Of a stretch of DNA of 64,000 nucleotides, positions 49,865 to 57,047 are shown one piece after another. The notes under the pieces were generated by a model. The model searched no databases. It was not told the DNA's origin and saw only the letters and a program-made list of their open reading frames with translations. Numbering within the stretch: position 1 is the stretch's first letter; the number at the start of each line of letters is the position of its first letter. Source of the stretch: Myxococcus sp. RHSTA-1-4 (GTDB lineage: Bacteria; Myxococcota; Myxococcia; Myxococcales; Myxococcaceae); NCBI RefSeq assembly GCF_020037125.1, contig NZ_JAIQDG010000002.1:372001-436000 (forward strand). The letters run 5' to 3'. The position numbers and the translations under genes are program-made.

Positions 49865-51520
49865 ATGAGCAGCATGGTCAGCGGTGGGCAGCTCGTCGCG
49901 CGGATGCTGAAGAAGGAAGGCGTGCGGCACATCTTCACGCTCTCCGGGCTGCACGTGGCCCCCATCTACGCCGCATGCGTGGAGGAGGGCATCGCCATCA
50001 TCGACACCCGGCACGAGCAGGCCGCCGCGCATGCCGCGGACGCCTATGCGCGGCTGACACGCGGCGTGGGCGTGGCGGTGGTGACGGCGGGCCCCGGCGT
50101 GACGGACGCGCTCACCGGCGTGGCCAACGCGTACGCGGCCAGCTCGCCCATGCTGCTGCTGGGCGGCGCGGCGCCGACGTTCAACCAGGGGCGCGGCGCG
50201 CTGCAGGAGATGGAGCAGGTGGACCTGTTCCACCGCATCTCCAAGTGGTCGGACCGCGTGCCCACGCCGGAGGCGGTGCCGCACTTCCTGGCGAAGGCCT
50301 TCCGCGTGGCGCTCTCCGGCCGCCCCGGGCCGGTGTTCCTGGAGCTGGCGTGGGACGTGCTCTGCAACGGCGTGGAGGAGGAGTCGCTGCGCATGCCGGA
50401 GCGCTACCGCACGGACGCGCGCGTGGCACCGGACCCGCGCAAGGTGGACGAGGCCCTGGCGCTGCTGCGCGCCGCCGAGCGTCCGGCCCTGCTCGCGGGC
50501 TCCTCCGTGTACTGGGATGGCGCCTGGGACGCGCTGCGCGCCTTCGCGGAGCGGGCCCAGGTGCCCGTGTTCCTCAACGGCGCGGGCCGTGGCTGCCTGC
50601 CGGCGGGGCACCCGCTCTTCTTCCAGCACTCGCGCAAGGAGGCGCTGAGCGGCGCGGACGTGGTGTTCGTCATCGGCACGCCCTTCGACTTCCGCCTCAA
50701 CTACGGCGCGGAGCCCACCTTCAGCGCCGAGACGAAAATCGTGCAGGTGGACATCGACCCGACGGAGCTGGGCCGCAACCGCCCCGTGGAGGTCGGCCTC
50801 GTGGCGGACAGCTTCAGCGCGCTCACCGCGCTGGAGGCGGGCGCCGACCGGGCGCGGCGCGACACGCTGCTCGCCACGCTGCGCGAAGGAGAAGCGCGCC
50901 GCCAGGCCGCCATCGACGAGTGGGCGCGCAGCGACAGCACGCCCATCCACCACTACCGGCTGGCGAGGGAGCTGTCCGACGTGGCCAATGCCGCGGGACA
51001 GGACCCGGTGTTCATCGCGGACGGAGGAAACTGGGTTGCAATGGCGGCCAAGGTACTGGAGCTGAAGCGGCCGGGACGGTGGTTGGATCCGGGCCCGCTG
51101 GGCTGCCTGGGTGTCGGGGCTCCGTTCGCGCTCGCGGCCAAGGTGCTGCACCCCGAGCGCACGTGCTGGGTGGTGCAGGGCGACGGCTCGTTCGGCCTCA
51201 ACGGCTTCGACTTCGAGACGGCGGTGCGCTTCAAGCTGCCCATGGTGTGCGTGGTGGGGAACGACGCGGCGTGGGGGCAGATCCGCCTGCCGCAGGTGCA
51301 GATGTTCGGCGAGGACAAGTCGCCCGCCACGCTCCTGTCGCCCACCCGCTACGACAAGGTGGTGGAGGCGTTCGGCGGCCATGGTGAGTACGTCACGGAG
51401 CCGAAGCAGATCCGCCCCGCGCTGGAGCGGGCACTGGCCAGCGGCACGGTGGCGTGTGTCAACGTGCTGCTGGACCCGGACGGCCCCGTGAAGGCGGGTG
51501 CGATGGGGTACGCCGTGTGA
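49865..51520 (+). CDS. Thiamine-diphosphate-dependent enzyme (oxalyl-CoA decarboxylase / 2-hydroxyacyl-CoA lyase / acetolactate-synthase-like)
   Basis: 551 residues from the ATG at 49865, with CAGGAGG upstream. The Pyr domain contains the activating Glu51 (DTRHEQAAAHAADAYARL) and GPGVTDALTGVANAY. A central domain follows (VDEALALLRAAERPALLAGS). The PP domain has GPLGCLGVGAPFALAAK and the ThDP motif GDGSFGLNGFDFETAVRFKLPMVCVVGNDAAWG (about 439 on). The FNQGRGALQEMEQVDLF segment resembles 2-hydroxyacyl-CoA lyases and oxalyl-CoA decarboxylases more than acetolactate synthase. No small ilvH-type subunit is adjacent. It may cleave 2-hydroxyacyl-CoA in lipid degradation. Confidence 0.85.
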   Translation: MSSMVSGGQLVARMLKKEGVRHIFTLSGLHVAPIYAACVEEGIAIIDTRHEQAAAHAADAYARLTRGVGVAVVTAGPGVTDALTGVANAYAASSPMLLLGGAAPTFNQGRGALQEMEQVDLFHRISKWSDRVPTPEAVPHFLAKAFRVALSGRPGPVFLELAWDVLCNGVEEESLRMPERYRTDARVAPDPRKVDEALALLRAAERPALLAGSSVYWDGAWDALRAFAERAQVPVFLNGAGRGCLPAGHPLFFQHSRKEALSGADVVFVIGTPFDFRLNYGAEPTFSAETKIVQVDIDPTELGRNRPVEVGLVADSFSALTALEAGADRARRDTLLATLREGEARRQAAIDEWARSDSTPIHHYRLARELSDVANAAGQDPVFIADGGNWVAMAAKVLELKRPGRWLDPGPLGCLGVGAPFALAAKVLHPERTCWVVQGDGSFGLNGFDFETAVRFKLPMVCVVGNDAAWGQIRLPQVQMFGEDKSPATLLSPTRYDKVVEAFGGHGEYVTEPKQIRPALERALASGTVACVNVLLDPDGPVKAGAMGYAV

Positions 51521-51539
51521 GGGGTTGAAACAGTCCGGC

Positions 51540-51567
51540 TTGCAGCCGCGGTCTGTCTGGCTTAAAA
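51540..51567 (+). promoter_or_regulatory. Weak candidate promoter for the small envelope protein gene
   Basis: TTGCAG (51540-51545), 16 bp, TTAAAA (51562-51567), in an AT-richer patch about 35 bp before the GTG at 51601. No Zur-like palindrome was recognised here. Confidence 0.3.
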
Positions 51568-51600
51568 CCGCAACCGGATATCACCTGGGAACCCGTTGAC

Positions 51601-52035
51601 GTGAGCCGCTCCACCCGCCGCCTGCCCGTGAGTCTCGTCCGGTCGCGCCTCCTGGCGCTGCCGCTCGTGCTCGTGTGTGCGCTGGCGTACGGGAGCAGCG
51701 TCCTCCACCACGCCCTGGTCCAGCACACCACGTGTCTGGAGCACGGCGAGGTGGTCCACGTCGACACCTCCGGTGAGCACGCGGTGGCGCAGGTCGAGGA
51801 CTCCTTCGACGACGCCCGCGTCGCCTCCCGGAGCGAGGCCGCCGAGTCGCACGGCGCCGAAGCCCACTGTGTCCATGCCTTCAACCGCCGGGAGACACCT
51901 CCTCCGGCGGAGGGCACCACCCTCCTGGCGGTGATGCCCACCCGCTCCGCGCCGGCGCTGGCCGTGTTCCGCTTCCATTCGGAACCCGTCGCCCGGCTGC
52001 ACCTCGCGCCCAAGGCCTCTCCGCCTCGCGCCTGA
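51601..52035 (+). CDS. Small envelope protein with HxxCxxH motif (metal-region paralogue A)
   Basis: 144 residues from a GTG at 51601. A basic N-terminus and one hydrophobic segment (RLLALPLVLVCALAYGSSVL, about 16-35) form a signal peptide or anchor. Directly after it comes HHALVQHTTCLEHGEVVH, with the motif HxxCxxH. A second Cys/His patch (AEAHCVHAF) lies near residue 88, and the C-terminus is LHLAPKASPPRA. The protein encoded at 63561-63986 has the same plan, including HxxCxxH and APKASPP. Both sit at the edges of a gene group with metal-uptake genes, so periplasmic metal binding is a reasonable inference. The biochemical role is unknown. Confidence 0.6.
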   Translation: MSRSTRRLPVSLVRSRLLALPLVLVCALAYGSSVLHHALVQHTTCLEHGEVVHVDTSGEHAVAQVEDSFDDARVASRSEAAESHGAEAHCVHAFNRRETPPPAEGTTLLAVMPTRSAPALAVFRFHSEPVARLHLAPKASPPRA

Positions 52036-52059
52036 GGCCCGGGGAGTGCGTTTCTCCGT

Positions 52060-52077
52060 GAGGCATTGTCATGCCTC
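52060..52077 (+). terminator. Short hairpin after the HxxCxxH gene
   Basis: A perfect 7-bp stem (GAGGCAT / ATGCCTC) with loop TGTC, 24 bp beyond the stop at 52035. It may be a terminator or an operator for the next gene. The rest of the 283-bp gap shows nothing definite. Confidence 0.4.
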
Positions 52078-52318
52078 GTGGAGTGTGTCGCTCACGGACG
52101 TCCCATGCCCGTCGCCCGCCTCGTGCGGGTCGCGTAGGCACGGGCTCCCTGGCGCCGCCGCGCTCTGAAGCCATCTCCCGAGCCTCCTGGCCACGCCGCC
52201 GGCCTCACCCAAGCATTCCAGGTTCGCCGCGTCCGCGCTGGCGCCGCCCTCACCGGCGGTGTCCGGAACGGCGTGTCGGGCCTGGCCCACCCGCAGTCCA
52301 TCCACGTGGAGTAACACC

Positions 52319-52807
52319 ATGAACAAGAAGCTCCTTGCTGCCCTCCTGATGTCCACCGCGCTGCTCGCCGCCGCCTGCGGCGATGACGAGGAAGAGGGGG
52401 AGAACGTCGACGTCGAGGGGTGCGAGCACCTCCAGGAGGGGCCGGCCACCGCCGTCACCGCCACCCTCACCGGCACGCCCCCGGCGGTGAGCAATGACCA
52501 CCGCCGCTACGACATCACCCTGGTGGACGGCACCGGCGGCAAGACGGGCTCCGTGTCCTTCGCCGCGGCCGAGGCCACCGACTACATCATCTTCACCAGC
52601 GCGGACGTGGCCCTCACCGTCACCAACTCCAGCGGCGCGGCGGTGGAGATCGAGGAGAGCACGAAGAGCTCCTCCCAGTGCACGGACATCAAGGGCCGCC
52701 ACGTGGTGCCCATGACGGTGGGCACGCACACCCTGGCCTTCGGTCCCACCACCGCGTCGTCCGTCTCCATCGTCATCGAGGAGGCGGCGCACGAGGACCA
52801 CGAGTAG
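52319..52807 (+). CDS. Small lipoprotein of unknown function, possible metal-region member
   Basis: 162 residues from the ATG at 52319 with GGAG 8 nt upstream. The lipobox is clear (LLMSTALLAAAC-GDDEEEG). The mature part has two Cys (VEGCEHLQEG and SSQCTDIKG) that could pair, an all-beta pattern (VTATLTGTPPAV, YDITLVDGTGGKTGSVSF, ALTVTNSSGAAVEIEE) and an acidic/His tail (AAHEDHE). The fold may be immunoglobulin-like. It follows the HxxCxxH gene. The acidic patches and His tail would allow metal binding, but this is only suggestive. Confidence 0.65.
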   Translation: MNKKLLAALLMSTALLAAACGDDEEEGENVDVEGCEHLQEGPATAVTATLTGTPPAVSNDHRRYDITLVDGTGGKTGSVSFAAAEATDYIIFTSADVALTVTNSSGAAVEIEESTKSSSQCTDIKGRHVVPMTVGTHTLAFGPTTASSVSIVIEEAAHEDHE

Positions 52808-52890
52808 GCCGGGCTTCAACGCCTCGGGTCTCGTACCCCCAACACCCGGGGCCGGCGGATGCGCCGGCCCCCTTTCCAGGAGAGACGACG

Positions 52891-53274
52891 ATGGGTGCCT
52901 TCCAGCAGTTCCTGACCGAGAAGCAGATTTCCCAAGACACGCTGCTGCGCCTGTCCCGGCAGCTCGAGGCCCATGGCGACGCGGACCGCGTCCTCGTCCG
53001 CAAGCGGGCCGGCAAGCGCCGCGACAAGGAGACGCAGGGCAAGAGCTACCAGGAGCTGGAGCTCGGCAAGCCGAAGAGCGGCCGTGGCGTGAGCTCGCAG
53101 CAGCTCCAGGCCGCGCTGGGTGACCAGCCGCTGCCGCCCCGCGTGCGCGGCAAGCTGGTGCGCGCCGTCAACGCCGTGCTGACGAAGAACGGCGGCGGCG
53201 CGGTGGATGCCGTCGCGCTGTTCGGCGCGGTGCCGGTGCGCCGCGGCGGCACGGCGAAGAAGGCCGCGAGCTGA
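52891..53274 (+). CDS. Small basic protein of unknown function
   Basis: 127 residues from the ATG at 52891 with AGGAGA upstream. It is helical and Lys/Arg-rich, without signal peptide, Cys or membrane segment: FQQFLTEKQISQDTLLRLSRQLEAHGDADRVLVRKRAGKRRDKETQGK, then a Pro-Arg stretch and a C-terminal helix (LVRAVNAVLTKNGG). The sequence suggests a cytoplasmic, possibly nucleic-acid-binding protein, but no known domain is recognisable. The next gene starts 14 bp after its stop, so it is probably the first of a five-gene transcript reaching 57036. Confidence 0.6.
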   Translation: MGAFQQFLTEKQISQDTLLRLSRQLEAHGDADRVLVRKRAGKRRDKETQGKSYQELELGKPKSGRGVSSQQLQAALGDQPLPPRVRGKLVRAVNAVLTKNGGGAVDAVALFGAVPVRRGGTAKKAAS

Positions 53275-53288
53275 GCGTGAGGCGCCCC

Positions 53289-53891
53289 ATGCCCGGCCAG
53301 GACGCTTCCACCGTGTTGCCCTGCGAGCTCCTCCGCGACGGAGAGCGTCTGTTCGACGCCTCCATGTGGTGCCTCGGCAGGGATGTGCTGTGTCCCGAGG
53401 GGAACCTCCTCGCGCGGCGGGGACTCGTCCGCCACGCGCGTCCCGAAGGCGTGGAGGGGCAGAGCGCGTACACGGTGGACCTGCCGGGCGGTGGGCGCCT
53501 CGTGCTGTGGGGCTTCGGCGTGCTGTGTGAGTGCGGAGAGGCCGTCTTCGTTCCGAGGGACGGCTTCTCTCCGCGCATCCTGGAGGCGGCGCCCGCGCGG
53601 CCTCCCTTCCGTGCCTGCGACCTGGGCCCGTGGCGAGAGCCCGCCACGGCGGAGGAGCGGCGCTCGGCGCGCGCGGGATTGGTGTCACTGGCCGGGTGGC
53701 TCGCCGGCCATGAGGAGTGGGTGGCGCGGGAGCTGGGGCCGGACTGGAGGCGCACGTGCCTGGCGGCGCGTCGCAAGGCTGCTCCGGTCGCGGCGGAGGC
53801 GCTGGCGACCGCCTGGCGGCGGCTCGGCTCGCGCATCCGCTCTCTGGATTCTGGATTCAACGCCTGTAACGCCCCGGTCTCCGGGGCCTGA
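53289..53891 (+). CDS. Protein of unknown function
   Basis: 200 residues from the ATG at 53289 (TGAGG 6 nt before; a GTG at 53277 is the alternative). It starts with a beta-rich half (VLPCELLRDGERLFDASMWCLGRDVLCPEGNLLARRG, YTVDLPGGGRLVLWGFGVLCECGEAVFV) containing five Cys, some paired as CEC, then a helical half (TAEERRSARAGLVSLAGWLAGHEEWVARELG). There is no signal peptide. A metal or Fe-S site is possible in the Cys-rich half. It lies between the small basic protein and the TPR protein in an apparent operon. Confidence 0.6.
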   Translation: MPGQDASTVLPCELLRDGERLFDASMWCLGRDVLCPEGNLLARRGLVRHARPEGVEGQSAYTVDLPGGGRLVLWGFGVLCECGEAVFVPRDGFSPRILEAAPARPPFRACDLGPWREPATAEERRSARAGLVSLAGWLAGHEEWVARELGPDWRRTCLAARRKAAPVAAEALATAWRRLGSRIRSLDSGFNACNAPVSGA

Positions 53892-53901
53892 GGAGGACAC
53901 C

Positions 53902-56001
53902 ATGCTGGCGCGACTGCTCCGAGCCGACGAACCGTCCATCTACGTCCATGTCCCCTGGGAGGACGTCGCGGACGAGGCGCTGCCGCCTCCGCCCCTGCGC
54001 GAGGGCCTGGGCACCGCGCACCTGGAGGTGAGCACCCGCGAGCCGCTGGCGCAGGCGTACTTCGACCAGGGCCTGCGGCTGCTGCACCTGGGCTGGGGCG
54101 AGGAGGCCCGCCGCGCCTTCGCCGAGGCGGCGCGCAGGGACTCCGGACTGGCCATGGCGTGGTGGGGGCTCGCCCTGGCGCGTGGCGCGGGTGCCCGGTT
54201 CGCCGGCGCGCGCGCGGAGGCCACCCGCCGCGCGCTGGCCTTGAGCGAGGGCGCCACGGACGTGGAGCAGCGCTACGTCGTCGCCGCCAGCCTGCTGGCG
54301 GACAAGGGGCCCGCCAACGGCCGCCATGCCTTCGTGCGGGACATGGAGTGCCTCATCGACCGCTACCCCGAGGACGCCGAGGCGCGGCTGCTGCTGGCCG
54401 GCTTCCTCCTCGACGGCTACGAGCCGGACGGCCGCCCCGGGCAGGGACAGCCCTACGCGCAGGCCCTGCTACGTGAGCTGCTGCGCACGCACCCGGACCA
54501 CGCGGGTGTGCACTGCGCGTGGGTGCACGCCATGCTGCACAGCGCCCGGCCCGAGGCCGCGCTGGAGAGCGCGAGGAAGCTGGTGCGGCTCGCGCCCGCG
54601 GCCAGTCCGGCGCTGCTCGCCGCCGGCCGGCTCCTGCATCGGGTGGGGAAGGTGGACGAGGCGCGCCGCGCGCTGGAGGCCGCGGTGGCGGCGGACGACG
54701 CGTGGCTCGCGGGGGAGCACCTGCCGCACACGGCGGCTCCGAGCGCCGAGACCGCCATGCGGCTGCTCAGCCAGGGCTGCGCGGAAGCGGGGCAGTACAC
54801 CGAGGCCCAGGCGTGGGCCCGCCGCCTGCGGCACCGTGTGGAGGAAGCGGGGCGCGAATCCCAGGCGCTGCTCGTCCACCGCCGCGCCGAGGCGGTCCGG
54901 GACACCGAGGCCCTGTCCGGATTCCTCCCTCAGCACCGCGTGGATGGCGCGGGGAGCGAGCCCCAGGCCCTGCTCGGTCAGGGCCGCGCAGAGCCGGGCC
55001 AGCACACGGACATCCCATCCTCGGCTCACCGCTCACGTGACCTCGTGGAGGGCGCTGGGAACCAGTCCCAGGTGCTGCTCGGCCAGCACGCCGGCCTCCG
55101 TCCGCCGCACCGCGTGGATGGCGCGGGGAGCGAGCCCCAGGCCCTGCTCGGTCAGGGCCGCGCAGAGCCGGGCCAGCACACCGACCTTCGTCCGTCGCAC
55201 CGCGGGGAGAGCGCGGGGAGCGAGCCCCAGGCGCTGCTCTTCGCGGCCATCACCATGGTGTCCACGCACCTGCGCTTCGGCTTCTGGCGCGCGGCGGCGG
55301 ACGTGCCCATGGAGCTGCCGGAGTCCGCCCCGCTGGCCGTCCGGGCGCTGCGCGACGGAGTCCGCCTGTACACGCGCGGGGTGAGCGCGCTCGAGGCGGG
55401 GAAGCTGATGGAGGTGGAGCGCGCGTGTGACGCGCTCGATGCGCTGCACCCGCCGCTGTCGGAGGAGCGCCGCTCGGAGGGACGCCTGCTGTGCCCCCGT
55501 GATGTGGCGCGGGTGGTGGAGGTGGCCGCACAGGAGCTGCGCGGCTCGCTGGAGGCCCGCCGGGGCGACGCCGGCCGTGCCGAGGCCACGCTGACGCGGG
55601 CCGTGCGCCTGGAGCGCCGTCTGCGCGCCGCCGGCCCCGCGCCCTTCTCCCGCTCGCCGCGCGAGGCGCTGGCCCGCCTGCGGCTGCGCTCGGAGCGCGA
55701 GGACCGGGCGCTGTCCCTGGCCCGGACGCTGGTGTCGGAGCGGCCCGGCTGCGGCCACTTCCGGCTGCTCGCCGCCGAGGCCCAGGTGGCCCTGGGCGCC
55801 TGGGACGACGCGGTGGCGGACTTCACCGCCTTCCTCGACTGCTGGCGTGACGCGGACCCGCACCTGCCGGAGCTGCGTCGCGCACGGACCTTCATCGCCG
55901 GCCGGGGCCGCGTCCTGCGTCTCGTCCACTCCTCCGACGTCCCGACGCCCCTGGAGGCGGGGGCCCCGGCCTTCCGGGTCCTGGAGACGGTGTCTTGCTG
56001 A
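53902..56001 (+). CDS. TPR-repeat protein carrying an expanded internal repeat
   Basis: 699 residues from the ATG at 53902 with AGGAGG 5 nt upstream. Residues about 45-330 hold TPR-type helices (AQAYFDQGLRLLHLGWGEEARRAFAEAARRDSGLAMAWWGLALARGAG, a form common in Sel1/TPR proteins found near copper and zinc genes). Residues about 310-450 are an insertion of repeated units HR(V/G)xxAGSEPQALLGQGRAEPGQHTD, with two DNA copies 100% identical over 75 bp. Beyond it the helical pattern resumes (FAAITMVSTHLRFGFWRAAADVPMEL). No signal peptide is seen. The MerC-like gene overlaps its end by 7 bp, so the two are co-translated. Confidence 0.75.
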   Translation: MLARLLRADEPSIYVHVPWEDVADEALPPPPLREGLGTAHLEVSTREPLAQAYFDQGLRLLHLGWGEEARRAFAEAARRDSGLAMAWWGLALARGAGARFAGARAEATRRALALSEGATDVEQRYVVAASLLADKGPANGRHAFVRDMECLIDRYPEDAEARLLLAGFLLDGYEPDGRPGQGQPYAQALLRELLRTHPDHAGVHCAWVHAMLHSARPEAALESARKLVRLAPAASPALLAAGRLLHRVGKVDEARRALEAAVAADDAWLAGEHLPHTAAPSAETAMRLLSQGCAEAGQYTEAQAWARRLRHRVEEAGRESQALLVHRRAEAVRDTEALSGFLPQHRVDGAGSEPQALLGQGRAEPGQHTDIPSSAHRSRDLVEGAGNQSQVLLGQHAGLRPPHRVDGAGSEPQALLGQGRAEPGQHTDLRPSHRGESAGSEPQALLFAAITMVSTHLRFGFWRAAADVPMELPESAPLAVRALRDGVRLYTRGVSALEAGKLMEVERACDALDALHPPLSEERRSEGRLLCPRDVARVVEVAAQELRGSLEARRGDAGRAEATLTRAVRLERRLRAAGPAPFSRSPREALARLRLRSEREDRALSLARTLVSERPGCGHFRLLAAEAQVALGAWDDAVADFTAFLDCWRDADPHLPELRRARTFIAGRGRVLRLVHSSDVPTPLEAGAPAFRVLETVSC
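54933..55181 (+). repeat. 75-bp exact direct repeat with 174-bp period inside the TPR gene
   Basis: Bases 54933-55007 are identical to 55107-55181. The 174-bp period is 58 codons, so the frame is kept. A third, partial and diverged copy lies near 55198-55239 and an ancestral-looking unit before 54900. Exact identity indicates a recent duplication or gene conversion. Confidence 0.9.
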
Positions 56002-56411
56002 CCGCCGCTTCGAACACGACGGAGACCTCCCGCTGGGACGGCGTGGGACAGCTCGTCTCCGCGCTGTGCATCGCCCACTGCGTGCTGCTGCCCGTGGTGC
56101 TGGCCCTCCTGCCGGTGGCCCTCGCGGAGGTGCTGGAAGCCGAGGCCGTCCACCACGGCCTCCTGGCACTGGTGGCGGTGAGTGCGCTCGCCGCCTTCGT
56201 CCCGGGTTGGCGCCTCCACCGCCGGGCGTCCGCGCCACTGCTCGCAGTGCTCGGCATGGCGCTGCTTGCGGGCGGGGCCTTCGGCGTGCCGGAGGATGCC
56301 GCCGGGCCCTGGGAGACGGTCCTCACATTCGCTGGCGGCCTGGTGATGGCGCTGGCCCATGGCCGCAACCGGACGCTGTGCCGCGACTGTTGCCCTCCCG
56401 AACCGGCGTGA
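55995..56411 (+). CDS. MerC-domain inner-membrane protein
   Basis: 138 residues from a TTG at 55995 that overlaps the TPR gene stop; GGAG lies 9 nt upstream. Four hydrophobic helices are visible, the first containing the MerC Cys-His signature SALCIAHCVLLPVVLALLP. The C-terminal tail NRTLCRDCCPPEPA adds a Cys cluster. MerC was described as a mercury transporter, but many genomic copies lie in zinc-regulated groups. Here it sits within 3 kb of a ZnuABC-like operon. Zinc or another soft metal is therefore a better guess than mercury; no merA or merR-type resistance gene is present. Confidence 0.8.
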   Translation: MLTAASNTTETSRWDGVGQLVSALCIAHCVLLPVVLALLPVALAEVLEAEAVHHGLLALVAVSALAAFVPGWRLHRRASAPLLAVLGMALLAGGAFGVPEDAAGPWETVLTFAGGLVMALAHGRNRTLCRDCCPPEPA

Positions 56412-56487
56412 GCGGGAGCGTCGTCCCCGAGTGGTGCCGTACGCCCGCCGCTTGACGGACCGGAGCCGTTCGCGCGAGGAGGAGGGC

Positions 56488-57036
56488 ATGCCCACCTTCC
56501 GCCTCAAGTTGGACGAGACCGCGCTGCTCATCGTGGACATCCAGGAGCGGCTGACCGCCGCCATGGACCGTGATGCGCTGGACCGGATGCTCATGCGCAC
56601 CAACGCCGCCATCGAGGGGGCGCGGGCGCTCGGCGTCCCCATCATCCTCACGGAGCAGTACCCCAAGGGCCTGGGCCCCACGCACTCGCTGGTGCGCATG
56701 CGCCTGGGCGACGTGAAGCCCCTGGAGAAGCTGGAGTTCAGCGCGGCCGTGCCGGAGGTGCTGGCCGCGCTCGGCTCGCGGCGGCAGGTGCTGGTGGCCG
56801 GCATGGAGACGCACATCTGCGTCTTCCAGACGGTGCGCGACCTGGCCGAGCGCGGGCTGTCCCCCTTCCTGCTGGCGGACGCGGTGCTGTCGCGCTCGGC
56901 GGAGGACCGGCGGGTGGGGCTCGACTTGTGCCGCGACGCGGGCGCCCACGTCGTCACCGTGGAGGCCGCGCTGTTCGACCTGCTCGGGCGCGCCGGCACG
57001 CCCGAGTTCAAGAAGGTCTCCGCCGCGGTCCGCTGA
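56488..57036 (+). CDS. Isochorismatase-family cysteine hydrolase
   Basis: 182 residues from the ATG at 56488 with GAGGAGGAGG upstream. The family triad is visible: Asp in TALLIVDIQERL, Lys in EQYPKGLG region, and the nucleophilic Cys in LVAGMETHICVFQTVRDL, preceded by the usual cis-peptide GME-T. Length and sequence resemble the YcaC/hydrolase subgroup rather than true isochorismatase. The substrate is unknown; nicotinamide-like amides or other small amides would fit. It is the last gene of the plus-strand arm and converges on the Tiki-like lipoprotein gene, with 11 bp between the stops. Confidence 0.85.
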   Translation: MPTFRLKLDETALLIVDIQERLTAAMDRDALDRMLMRTNAAIEGARALGVPIILTEQYPKGLGPTHSLVRMRLGDVKPLEKLEFSAAVPEVLAALGSRRQVLVAGMETHICVFQTVRDLAERGLSPFLLADAVLSRSAEDRRVGLDLCRDAGAHVVTVEAALFDLLGRAGTPEFKKVSAAVR

Positions 57037-57047
57037 TTGACCGCCGC

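Noticed and set aside
49640-51382. A minus-strand frame that extends the ATP-grasp-like gene to about 1071 residues.
   Set aside because: The extra part is antisense to the clearly coding ThDP enzyme, has no recognisable domain and is His/Arg-rich shadow sequence. The real start is the GTG at 49639.
55995-56411. A mercury-resistance operon suggested by the MerC domain.
   Set aside because: No merA, merP, merT or classic merR is present. The neighbours point to zinc or general metal homeostasis.
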